DNA of 57,656 nucleotides from Cryptosporangium aurantiacum (GTDB lineage Bacteria; Actinomycetota; Actinomycetes; Mycobacteriales; Cryptosporangiaceae). Of this stretch, positions 16,827 through 24,923 are shown piece after piece (positions within the stretch are counted from its first letter, which is position 1; each line of letters opens with the position of its first letter). Below the pieces are notes generated by a model. That model worked only from the letters and a program-made list of their open reading frames with translations, had not been told where the DNA came from and did not search any database. The position numbers and the translations under genes were made by a program. The stretch spans positions 1 to 57,656 of the forward strand of contig NZ_FRCS01000030.1 in NCBI RefSeq assembly GCF_900143005.1, read 5' to 3'.

Positions 16827-18191
16827 TTACTTGTCGCGGTAACCCGTCCGTGCGTACTCGTTGTACGGAGCGGGCTGGACCACCGCCCGGATCCGTTGGA
16901 AGGCTCCGGGGTCGGCTACTCCCGTCGGGCCGGGGTGTTCGCCCCAGACGATCGTGACCTCGGTTCCCGGGGCAGCGTGCTGCGTGTCGACACGGGCGAT
17001 CGAGTGGACCAGCCCGTCACGCGCGCTCGACGCCGCGTACTCCGAGATGCCGACCAGGTCGGAACCAATCTCCACGCGGTCCTTGGTGTAGCTGTGAACC
17101 AGTCCGCGGTCGGCGCCGAAAACCCGGTCGAGGTCCTCCCGGTTCCAGACCAGCGTGACCTTGGTTCGGCGGACGGCGTCCTTCTGCGTCCGGAGCGCCT
17201 CGCGACCGATGAATTCGTGGTCGAAGGAGATGGATCGTCCGTATCCCAGCTCGTACGGGTTGACGTAGTAGTCCTCGATGTTGGGCGAGTAGAAGCTGCC
17301 GCGTAGCGCGGCCATTCCCTCATAGGAGAAGACACTGGTGTGCCGGCGGAACTCGTCCATCCCCGCCGAGGTGTAGATGGCGGGTACCGGGGTGGCCAGC
17401 CAGCCACTGTCGACGCCCGCCGTGTAGTAGGCCCGCCCGCCCACCTGAACGATGCCCAGGTCTTCCCCGGCGTCGAGGAGGGCATCCCGAACGAAGTCGT
17501 GATGCTCCCACGGGCCGAAGAACTCGAAGCCCGGCTGCCCGGTCATGCCGTGGCGCAGAGCGTAGAACTCACGCCCGTCCAGCGACACCGTGCCGTAGTG
17601 GAAGAACTTGACGTCGTCGAGCGTGTCCTTGAACAGCTTGTGGATGAGTGGTCCCGCCTTCGGACCCTGGATCTGCAGGCGGAAGAGGACCGGGTCTCCC
17701 TGGCGGATGTCCGAGGAATAGTCCCAGGTCAGGTCGACGTCGTACGTGTCGCGCTGGGCGTGGAAAGCGATCCAGTTGTGGGCAGTGCCGATGCCGGTGA
17801 CGATGAACCGGTCTGCCGCCGTGCGAGTGAGGATCGCATCCTGGATCAGCCAACCCTCCTCGGACACGGTAATCAGCTGCTTGGCCTGCCCCACCGCGAA
17901 CTTCTGATAGTTGTTCGCGCTCACCGCGGACAACAGGCGCACCGCGTCCGGTCCCTCGATGAACAGGTCGGTCATGTGATGCGATACCTCGAGCAGCGCG
18001 ACGCCCTCTTCCCACGCGAGCTGCTCCTGCGCCCAGCCGACGAACTCGGCCGGCACCCGGGGTACCTGGATCGGGGGGACATTGGGCTTCCACAGCAGCT
18101 GCATCGGGCCGCCGGCCTTGTCCAGGCCGTCCTGAACGGTATCGGTGGGTGTCAGCCCACCCGTGTCACCCATCCAGTCGAAATCAGGCAC
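16827..18191 (-). CDS. GcvT-like tetrahydrofolate-dependent O-demethylase
   Basis: A 454-aa protein of the GcvT/aminomethyltransferase superfamily. Length and architecture fit the aromatic O-demethylases LigM and DesA, which move the methyl group of vanillate- or syringate-type substrates to tetrahydrofolate. Recognisable folate-fold segments include EVSHHMTDLFIEGPDAVRLL near the N terminus, GMTGQPGFEFFGPWE in the middle and GREALRTQK in the C-terminal half. MetF and PurU genes nearby would oxidise and release the methyl group, which supports this reading over glycine cleavage; no GcvH or GcvP gene is present. DmdA-like demethylation is an alternative. The substrate is not determined. Confidence 0.75.
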   Translation of the reverse strand: MPDFDWMGDTGGLTPTDTVQDGLDKAGGPMQLLWKPNVPPIQVPRVPAEFVGWAQEQLAWEEGVALLEVSHHMTDLFIEGPDAVRLLSAVSANNYQKFAVGQAKQLITVSEEGWLIQDAILTRTAADRFIVTGIGTAHNWIAFHAQRDTYDVDLTWDYSSDIRQGDPVLFRLQIQGPKAGPLIHKLFKDTLDDVKFFHYGTVSLDGREFYALRHGMTGQPGFEFFGPWEHHDFVRDALLDAGEDLGIVQVGGRAYYTAGVDSGWLATPVPAIYTSAGMDEFRRHTSVFSYEGMAALRGSFYSPNIEDYYVNPYELGYGRSISFDHEFIGREALRTQKDAVRRTKVTLVWNREDLDRVFGADRGLVHSYTKDRVEIGSDLVGISEYAASSARDGLVHSIARVDTQHAAPGTEVTIVWGEHPGPTGVADPGAFQRIRAVVQPAPYNEYARTGYRDK

Positions 18192-18549
18192 GGGTCCTCC
18201 TCGTTGAAATCCACGGCCGGTCGATCGGCAGCGGGCTCGGTGGTGCGGCAGCCACGGAGCGACTGCATGGGTTATCGGGTCACGCGGGACTTCCGCACGG
18301 ACAGTGCGGAGACGTCGTCAGCCGGCCGCCGACTCGGAACTGGACGAGTTCTGACCTTGGCGGGATGGCATGTGGTGTGAGCCGGTGATAGCGAACGTTA
18401 GGAAGCCCGGGCTCGCGCCGGAAATGCACAGCAGCTATCTCTACGATCCATCAGCCACATAGCCGGACCTCGCGCGGTGGGTCGTGGTCCGTCGGGCGCC
18501 CGTCGGCAGTGCCTCCGTCGATGATCGTCGAGGCCATGTGCTGCCCTTC
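18192..18549. other. Promoter region of the demethylase unit
   Basis: 358 bp without a gene. It contains the leader of the demethylase gene (ribosome site GAGGAGG in minus orientation) and the conserved element at 18394-18466. Confidence 0.5.
18394..18466 (-). promoter_or_regulatory. Conserved promoter/operator element, copy A
   Basis: About 73 bp that align without gaps to 20545-20617 upstream of metF, with roughly 50 identical positions. The best conserved part carries an inverted repeat GCTAT (18434-18438) and ATAGC (18459-18463), with CGATCC between. In minus orientation TAACGT (18394-18399) fits a -10 and the conserved block lies upstream of the -35, as an activator site would. Confidence 0.65.
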
Positions 18550-19509
18550 TCAGGAGCCGATCGAGCCGAAGACGATGGTGGTATTGCCGTGGCGGGCGAC
18601 TCGGTCTTCGAGATGCCAGCGCACTGCCCGTGAGAGCACCGCACGCTCTACGTCGGCGCCCAGCTGGACGAGATCGGCCGTTGCGTGCCGGTGGTCGACG
18701 CGCACGACGTCCTGCTCGATGATCGGCCCCTCGTCGAGGTCGGCGGTGACGTAGTGGGCGGTGGCGCCGATAAGTTTGACGCCCCGCTCTTTGGCCTTCT
18801 GGTAGGGCCCGGCGCCGATGAACGCGGGCAGGAACGAGTGGTGGATGTTGATGAGCGGCACACCCACGCTCGCCAAGAAGTTCGGCGTGAGGATCTGCAT
18901 GTACCGAGCAAGCACGACCAGGTCGACGTTGCCCCGCAGCAGGTCCAAGATCCGCGCCTCTGCCTCTGCCCGATTATCGCGGCTGGCGGGCACGTGGAAG
19001 AACGGTACGCCGAACGGGCGGATCTCCTCGGCCAGGTCGGCGTGGTTGGAGACGATCATGGCCACGTTCATGTCCAGCTCGCCACGGCGGTTGCGCCACA
19101 GCAGGTCCAGGACGCAGTGATCGGTCTTGGAGACCATGATCGCCACCCGCTTGACCTTGGTGGACTCGGTCAGGGTGAACGTCATGTCGAACCGCTCGGC
19201 GACCTCGGCGGCGAAGGAGCGTTCCAACTCCCCGAGCACGGCGGGCAGGCCGGGCAGATGGAACTCCGTCCGCTGGAAGAACTTTCCGTTCTCCTCGGCA
19301 GTGGAGAATTGGTCGAGGGTGAGGATGTTCGCTCCGTGCTCGGTCAGGAAGCTGCTGATCGCCGACACGATCCCCGGCTGGTCGGCACACTGGATGAGCA
19401 GGCGGCCGCGGTCAGCGTAGTGGGCGCCTCGCACCTTGGCGCTGGGCAGGATCGACGGTGCGGCGCTCGCCGTTGTGCTGGTCGTGGATGTTGCGGTCAG
19501 GGTGGTCAT
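18550..19509 (-). CDS. purU: Formyltetrahydrofolate deformylase
   Basis: A 319-aa PurU protein that hydrolyses 10-formyl-THF to formate and THF. The N-terminal ACT domain (about residues 35-110, CADQPGIVSAISSFL) is followed by the formyltransferase fold (about 125-305) with the catalytic block INIHHSFLPAFIGAGPYQ and the downstream DEGPIIEQD. The first ~25 residues are a Thr/Ser-rich extension not usual in the family, so a later start is possible. It follows metF by 93 bp. In this module it would recycle THF from methyl groups released by demethylation. Confidence 0.92.
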   Translation of the reverse strand: MTTLTATSTTSTTASAAPSILPSAKVRGAHYADRGRLLIQCADQPGIVSAISSFLTEHGANILTLDQFSTAEENGKFFQRTEFHLPGLPAVLGELERSFAAEVAERFDMTFTLTESTKVKRVAIMVSKTDHCVLDLLWRNRRGELDMNVAMIVSNHADLAEEIRPFGVPFFHVPASRDNRAEAEARILDLLRGNVDLVVLARYMQILTPNFLASVGVPLINIHHSFLPAFIGAGPYQKAKERGVKLIGATAHYVTADLDEGPIIEQDVVRVDHRHATADLVQLGADVERAVLSRAVRWHLEDRVARHGNTTIVFGSIGS

Positions 19510-19602
19510 AAGGTCTCCGGGTCGGCCGGTTGCTGGCGGAGCGAGGCGCGGGGTTGCGTGAGCCGTCCATCGGCTCGAACGATGGGGGTGCGCGGCGCAG
19601 GT

Positions 19603-20466
19603 TCAGGCAAGGCTTCGCAAGGTGCGCTGGCGCCAGACCTCGGTCGGCTCCAAGTCGTTGAAGGTGAATATGTGGAAGCCGGCGATCGCGTTGTCGGGTT
19701 TGCCGATGTGGGGCGCTAGGCCCTTGACAATTTTGTCCGGGTTGTAACCGCCTGGTACGAAGAAGCGCCAAAAGAGGGTTTGCTGCTTCTTCAGGAACTT
19801 CGCCGATTCGCCGATGCCGAGGCCGCCGGAGACACGCAGCAACTTCTGCCTGCTGACTGCTCCCGGCGCACCCACGTACACGGGGAGGTCGATGCCGCGC
19901 CTCTTGAGCTCACGTGCCCAGGACAAGATCACTCGCGGGTCGAACACGATCTGGGTGGTGATGTGTGTCGCCATCGGGGCTTTCTCCGCGAGTGCCTGGA
20001 ACAGCACTTCCTCGCTGACCGCCGGATGTCCCTCCGGATGTCCACCAATTCCGATGTCGGTGAAGCCGTGATCCAGTTCGTGCAGGGCGCGCAGGAGCGA
20101 GAGCGCATCGCTGAATTCGGTTGGGGTGTCGGTGCGGTCACCGCCGATCACGAACACGTGGGTGATGCCGGACTGCCGGCAGCGGGCGACGACATCGGCC
20201 AGGTGGGCCCGGTCGCGCACCTGCTGCGCGGACAGGTGCGGAGCGACCGCGTACCCATGTCCGGCGAGGCTGACCGCTAAGTCAACGGACGCGTCCTGGC
20301 CCTTGGCGGGGGAGGCGGTCACCGTCAGCGGGACGTGTTTGGGCACGTGCGCGAGCACGGCCTCTTCGGTCCTCTTGAAGGGGATGACCTCGAACCCCAG
20401 TGTCTCGAAGGCCCGGCGCAGCGAAGCGCGGGCCGCCGGTCCCCGGTCGGCGATCGTGCGATCCAC
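19603..20466 (-). CDS. metF: Methylenetetrahydrofolate reductase
   Basis: A 287-aa flavoprotein of the MTHFR family. It shows PLTVTASPAKG at the N terminus, VFVIGGDRTDTP, the folate/FAD segment ATHITTQIVFDP and a C-terminal WRFFVPGGYNPDKIV. GTG 20466 is chosen because the ribosome site GAAGGGGA lies four bases upstream and the 84 residues before it look non-coding; the length then matches the family. Here it probably runs oxidatively, turning methyl-THF from the demethylase into methylene-THF, as proposed for the metF genes that accompany ligM. A role in methionine synthesis cannot be excluded. Confidence 0.88.
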   Translation of the reverse strand: MDRTIADRGPAARASLRRAFETLGFEVIPFKRTEEAVLAHVPKHVPLTVTASPAKGQDASVDLAVSLAGHGYAVAPHLSAQQVRDRAHLADVVARCRQSGITHVFVIGGDRTDTPTEFSDALSLLRALHELDHGFTDIGIGGHPEGHPAVSEEVLFQALAEKAPMATHITTQIVFDPRVILSWARELKRRGIDLPVYVGAPGAVSRQKLLRVSGGLGIGESAKFLKKQQTLFWRFFVPGGYNPDKIVKGLAPHIGKPDNAIAGFHIFTFNDLEPTEVWRQRTLRSLA

Positions 20467-21030
20467 TAGTTCCCCTTCGGGTCGGCGGGAGCTGGTCAGC
20501 ACTGGCTGTTTGGGGACACCCGCTCGCCGACGCTGATCGTTGCCAACGCTAGAAAGGCCGCCCGGCAGCGGGAAATGCGTTGTTGCTATCTCTGCGATCC
20601 GTCGGACGCATAGCCGTGATCCGCAGGATGCGAGCGCATCTGCGCTAGCTACCCGTATCCCGGCATATTCGGCACGGGCGTGTTCGGACCGGCGGCATTC
20701 ATACCGCTCCTTGCTCACCGATGTTTCGCGGGGTCAGCCACGTGCTCGCTGATCAGCCGGTAGTCGCTGCTCGGCCGATCGGCGTCTCCCGCGACGACAG
20801 AGGCATCCTGCTCGCCGTGTGCCTCTCCAGGCGGCCCACCCGCTCTCCAGCGCCTACGCATCGGCTGACCCGGGCGGGCGTGTCGCCGATGTTGCGCGCG
20901 GGAACCCGGAGGGCGCGGCGGGGGCCGCAGTACTGCGGCACCGGTCGACGGTGACGGTAAACGCCTCGGCCGCGCGGCCCTTTGGCCGGTGGCTGGGCGT
21001 CGGCGGCCTGCGCCGGAGTGACGGCGTCGG
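20467..21030. other. Intergenic region upstream of metF
   Basis: 564 bp without a convincing gene. It holds the metF promoter element (20545-20617) and, nearer the tetR stop, a perfect 16-bp palindrome GCCGCAGTACTGCGGC (20924-20939) that could end the catabolic operon. Confidence 0.45.
20545..20617 (-). promoter_or_regulatory. Conserved promoter/operator element, copy B
   Basis: The second copy of the element at 18394-18466, 79 bp before the metF start. GCTAT (20585-20589) and ATAGC (20610-20614) keep the same spacing as in copy A, and the candidate -10 is TAGCGT (20545-20550 in minus orientation). The two units are therefore likely controlled by one regulator, which is not encoded next to them. 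Confidence 0.65.
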
Positions 21031-21717
21031 CTACCGATCGGCCGGATCGTTCTCCTCGGTAGGGCCGCCGGGCGGCCTCAGCGCCGAGAGGATTTCGTCG
21101 ATCATGCGGTTCCACTCCTGCGCGAAGACGGGATCACGCCAGTCACGGCCCGTGACGAGCTCGGTGAGCTGTGGTAGAGCGGCGGGCGCAGTGGTCACGA
21201 GCACCGCGAAGAGCCCGAAGTACTCCGGGGAGAGCGAAGAGCGAAGTCGACCGGCCGCCTGCTCCGTGGCCACGACCTCGATGATTCGCCGGAAGTCTTC
21301 TTCACGCTTGGGCCCGAACGGGATATCAAGGCCGTCAGGGTTCACATGTTCCCGGCCTTCCCAGACCAGGTGAGCGACCCCTTCTTCGGAGACGGTGGAC
21401 ATTTCGACTGCGGCATGAGAGATCTCGGAGAGGGAGGACAACTCGAAGGATCGGTAGAAATCGGCTGATTGTGCATGGGCCCTCTCGAGAACCGCCCGTG
21501 CGAGTTCCGCCTTGCTCGCGAAGTAGTAGTAGATCACCTGCTTCTTCACTCCGGAGAGCTGCGCGATCGATTCCATTCGTGCCCCGGCGAATCCTGCGCG
21601 CGCGAGCTCGCTGGAAGCCGCGGCGAGGATTCGCTCTCGTGTATCCCCGCCGCGTTGGCCCTTGCCGGCGCCTGTCTGGGACATCGATGCTCCTCTATGC
21701 GTGGTTGCCATCGACAT
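21031..21717 (-). CDS. TetR family regulator
   Basis: A 228-aa TetR-type repressor. The N-terminal helix-turn-helix is clear: RERILAAASSELARAGFAGA, then SIAQLSGVKKQVIYYYFASK. The C-terminal ligand domain contains a WEGREHVNPDG segment comparable to WEGAEHVIGES of the other TetR at 28772, so the two are probably paralogues with related ligands. ATG 21684 (MSQTGAG) is an alternative start. It is the last gene of the long minus-strand operon, 37 bp after the thiolase-like gene, and may respond to a CoA-ester intermediate. Confidence 0.85.
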   Translation of the reverse strand: MSMATTHRGASMSQTGAGKGQRGGDTRERILAAASSELARAGFAGARMESIAQLSGVKKQVIYYYFASKAELARAVLERAHAQSADFYRSFELSSLSEISHAAVEMSTVSEEGVAHLVWEGREHVNPDGLDIPFGPKREEDFRRIIEVVATEQAAGRLRSSLSPEYFGLFAVLVTTAPAALPQLTELVTGRDWRDPVFAQEWNRMIDEILSALRPPGGPTEENDPADR

Positions 21718-21754
21718 CCTCCACCGTCAGCTCTCGCTCCCCCACGTGGGTGGT

Positions 21755-22966
21755 TCAGTGGGGCGATCTGCTGAGAATCGCTCCGGAGCCGAGGTTCATC
21801 AGTCCGCTCACCACGGCGACGTTGTCCGCCTTCTTGATCTGGCGGGCACCCGCGCGTCCCTGTACCTGCAACGCAGCCTCGACCCAATGTCCCATCCCGT
21901 GCAGCCGGCCCTCACTCAGGTTGCCCCCGTGGGTGTTGATGGGGAACTCACCGTCGATGTCGATCCGCCCTTTCTGAATGAACTCGAAGGCTTCACCTTC
22001 GCCGCAGAAGCCCATGCCTTCGAGCCAGAAGTAGACGTCGGGCGCCCATCCGTCGTAGAGCATGGCTGCGTCGATGTCGCTGGGACGCAGTCCGGACGTA
22101 CTCCAGAGGCCCTCGCCGATCGTCTTCGCGGTGTGCTGCATCTGCTCGAACATTCGCGGACCGATACCGCTGCCGAGGCCACTGATCGATCGTGGCTCGA
22201 TGCCTTTCGGAATGCCGGACTGACCGAGGCCGGAGACGTACGCCGGGGGGTTCGGCAGATCCTTGGCCCGGTCGGCCCGGGTCATGACGATGGCGGCCAC
22301 TCCGTCGACCGGAATATCGCAGTCGTAGAGGCACATCGGGTCGGCGATCATTCGAGCGCTCAGGTATTCCTCGACCGTCAACGGCGTGTCGCGGAAGTAC
22401 GCGTTCGGATTGAGGTTCGCGCCCTTGCGCTGCGCCACGGCGAGCGTCGCGAGGTGCTCGCGCCGGGCGCCGTACAGCTTCATGTACCGCATGTAGGCGG
22501 GCGCGAATTCGGCGATCGCGGCCGACTTGCCGTACGGAAGGGTGTAGGCCGAACTGTCCGGCGCTTCCAGGTCGGAGTGCGTGGCCTGGTAGCTACCGCC
22601 CGCCACGAACGACATCGCCCGCCAGACGACGGCGTAGTCGCATCGGTTGAGCGCCAGCGCGTGGGCCGCTTGTTCGATCGCGGTGCTCACGTTGCCGGTC
22701 TGGGTCTCAGCCCACCACTTGATGTTTTCGATGCCCAGGCTGTTCACGAGCCAGGCCACGCTGACGAACTGCGTTCCGTCCCTGGGCCCCTCGGGGAACT
22801 GCGGAAACGTCGCCGCCCCGTCCACGTCGTGAATCGTGATGCCCGCGTCCTGTATGGCGGCCAGGACCGCGTCCTTCGCGAGGAGGCCGAGGGGGCGCGT
22901 GAGCCGGCGCCCCACCTGTGAGTGCCCGACGCCGACGATGGCGACCGGGTTGTCATTACTGAACAT
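21755..22966 (-). CDS. Thiolase-fold lipid-transfer-like protein lacking the nucleophilic Cys
   Basis: A 403-aa thiolase-superfamily protein of the SCP2/lipid-transfer group. Where thiolases carry the nucleophile in CASGG, this protein has ETQTGNVS (residues 88-95) and no Cys. The C-terminal blocks LYDGWAPDVYFWLEGMG and NTHGGNLSEGRLHGMGH remain. This pattern, with the DUF35 partner encoded just upstream and overlapping by 11 bases, resembles the Ltp2-DUF35 retro-aldolases of steroid side-chain degradation more than true thiolases. It probably cleaves a beta-hydroxyacyl-CoA without CoA; the substrate is unknown. Confidence 0.8.
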   Translation of the reverse strand: MFSNDNPVAIVGVGHSQVGRRLTRPLGLLAKDAVLAAIQDAGITIHDVDGAATFPQFPEGPRDGTQFVSVAWLVNSLGIENIKWWAETQTGNVSTAIEQAAHALALNRCDYAVVWRAMSFVAGGSYQATHSDLEAPDSSAYTLPYGKSAAIAEFAPAYMRYMKLYGARREHLATLAVAQRKGANLNPNAYFRDTPLTVEEYLSARMIADPMCLYDCDIPVDGVAAIVMTRADRAKDLPNPPAYVSGLGQSGIPKGIEPRSISGLGSGIGPRMFEQMQHTAKTIGEGLWSTSGLRPSDIDAAMLYDGWAPDVYFWLEGMGFCGEGEAFEFIQKGRIDIDGEFPINTHGGNLSEGRLHGMGHWVEAALQVQGRAGARQIKKADNVAVVSGLMNLGSGAILSRSPH

Positions 22967-23390
22967 TGGTACCTCCGGCCAAGCGGAATTGCAGGAGGAC
23001 CTCGCTACCCCGCGGTTCGAAGTCCGCGATCACGGGGAAGCCGAGTTCCAGGGACTCGAAGTCGTATTCGCCGAGCAGGTTGGTCACGAGGACCAGCGAC
23101 GGCTGCTCTTCGAGGGCGACCGAAACGAGCACGTACGGTGTTTCGTCCTGAAAGGCAGCGACCCAGGTCTGGTGGACGCGCGTGAACGAGTAAATCGTGC
23201 CTCGACCGGAAACCTCGGCCCAGGTGAACTCTTCGCCGAGGCATTCCTGGCAGACCATCTTGCGTCGCTGGCTGTACCAGCCGCAGGAGACACAGCGGGA
23301 GAGAACCAGACGGTGCTCCCGGAGTGCGTCCCAGTAGGGCCTGTCCGCTTCTGTGGGGATCGGAATCGGCTTCCCGATGCTTACCGCCAT
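22956..23390 (-). CDS. DUF35 OB-fold/zinc-ribbon partner protein
   Basis: A 144-aa DUF35 protein. The zinc ribbon uses Cys33, Cys36, Cys47 and Cys50, followed by an OB fold (GRGTIYSFTRVHQTW, then PYVLVSVALEEQPSLVLVTNLLG). Such proteins form complexes with thiolase-fold enzymes and help bind the CoA ester. The overlap with the Cys-less thiolase gene indicates a stoichiometric complex with it. Confidence 0.88.
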   Translation of the reverse strand: MAVSIGKPIPIPTEADRPYWDALREHRLVLSRCVSCGWYSQRRKMVCQECLGEEFTWAEVSGRGTIYSFTRVHQTWVAAFQDETPYVLVSVALEEQPSLVLVTNLLGEYDFESLELGFPVIADFEPRGSEVLLQFRLAGGTNVQ

Positions 23391-23423
23391 GTCTCGCCTA
23401 ACTCTTGCAGGAATCGATGGGTG

Positions 23424-24923
23424 TCATTGGTGCGGTCCCGGCCGGGTGGTCGCCCATTGCGGAGCCGACGATCCCGCGTCCTCCGCGGGGCGGTCCCAGT
23501 ACAGGTCGACGCCGTCCACGCGGAACGGAAAATCCAGCCGCCGGGACGGCCGCCGGTTCATCTCGTGGACCCGCGTCCCCGTCGGCAGTGACAACGGCAG
23601 CTCGATCACCGCGGCGCCGGCGGTGAACTCGGGCTGTGCCAGGAGCGTCGACGTACGCGCCAGGGAGAACTTCGTGACGGAGCCCTGCCCGGTCACCAGC
23701 TGGCGGCGCAGTCCGTTGATCGCGGCCGCGGCGAGTTGGTACCCGGTGCTGAAATCGAGGATCTCGACGGGAAGGATCCGCGGCCGGGATCCGTCCACCC
23801 GGTGTCCGAGCGAGTTCAGCGGGAGCCGGTGGTCAGGGTCCTCGTTGGCCCACCGGGCATGCTCGTGAGCCAACCCCGAGGCGAACTGGAGGACCGTGTC
23901 GAAACCCCGGCGGTGGCTCAGCGGACCCGTCCAGCCGTAGGCGTCAAGGGTGACCTCGACCAGCCCGGGGCTGATCTCGGCCCGCGCGTCCGCGTCGTAG
24001 CCCAGAGCGTCGAGAGCGCCCGGTCGGTACCCGTGGACGAACACGTCCGCGGAGGCCAGCAGTTGGCGATACCGCTCCCGCCCCTCGGGGGTCTTGGCGT
24101 CCAGCACCGCCCATCGCTTCCCGAGCACGATGTCGTTGGCCTTCATCATCGTCACCTCGTCCCCGTCGGGGGGATCGAGCCGAAGGACCTCCGCGCCCAG
24201 AGCGGCCAGGAATCGGGTGGCCATGGGGGCGGCCACCACGCGGGTCATGTCGAGCACCCGCACCCCGAGCAGGGGCCGCAACGGATGAGGTGACCACCGC
24301 GCGCTCCGTGACGTCGTGGCGCGAAGGTCGGCGATGGGCTCGTTCGCGACCGCGCGTCCCTGGTCGGACTCCCGCCACTCCGCGAGGGAACGCCCGAAGG
24401 CGGCGACGGCGCCGGCACGCACGAGCCGGCTCTCCAGCGCCTCGGCCGACTCCGCCCGACAGGCACGTGCGACGTCGTCAGGATCCTCCGGAACGCCCAA
24501 GGCCTCGCACATCCGGCGCCGCAGCGAGGGGAAGGAGGCCTGCACTCGGACCCACCGGTCGTCCGCGGTGAGGTACTCGGCCATCCACCTCGAGTGGATC
24601 CCGTGCTGCTCCGGCTCGTCGATGTACCGGGTGGGGGCCAGCGGGACGTCGAACCATGCCACCGACTCCGGCCTGTCGACGGCCACCGCAGGCGCGTCCA
24701 GACCGGAGGCTTCGAGCAGGGACGCCACCGAAAGCCCACTGACGGCGAAGGACGCCGCGGCGAGGTCCGCGATCGGGAAGGGCGTTCCCAGATCCCCGTC
24801 GCCGCTCACCTGGAGGGAGTCGACGTCGGACGACTGTTCGCCGAGGCTCTCCCAGATCTGCCGGGTGAACCACCGGGTGAGCTCCTGGCCACCCTTCGAC
24901 GGTGCCAGAGGTGTGGGATCCAT
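23424..24923 (-). CDS. Family III (CaiB/BaiF) CoA-transferase, long form
   Basis: A 499-aa CoA-transferase with an N-terminal extension (about residues 1-215) before the canonical start of the fold, LLGVRVLDMTRVVAAPMATRFLAALGAEVLRLDPPDGDE. Conserved Asp appears in VEILDFSTGYQLAAA, at the place of the catalytic Asp. ATG 24923 shares a base with the stop of the aldehyde dehydrogenase gene (TAATG), and the longer frame to the left is its shadow. It should activate the acid made by that dehydrogenase, or another pathway acid, to its CoA ester. Confidence 0.85.
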   Translation of the reverse strand: MDPTPLAPSKGGQELTRWFTRQIWESLGEQSSDVDSLQVSGDGDLGTPFPIADLAAASFAVSGLSVASLLEASGLDAPAVAVDRPESVAWFDVPLAPTRYIDEPEQHGIHSRWMAEYLTADDRWVRVQASFPSLRRRMCEALGVPEDPDDVARACRAESAEALESRLVRAGAVAAFGRSLAEWRESDQGRAVANEPIADLRATTSRSARWSPHPLRPLLGVRVLDMTRVVAAPMATRFLAALGAEVLRLDPPDGDEVTMMKANDIVLGKRWAVLDAKTPEGRERYRQLLASADVFVHGYRPGALDALGYDADARAEISPGLVEVTLDAYGWTGPLSHRRGFDTVLQFASGLAHEHARWANEDPDHRLPLNSLGHRVDGSRPRILPVEILDFSTGYQLAAAAINGLRRQLVTGQGSVTKFSLARTSTLLAQPEFTAGAAVIELPLSLPTGTRVHEMNRRPSRRLDFPFRVDGVDLYWDRPAEDAGSSAPQWATTRPGPHQ

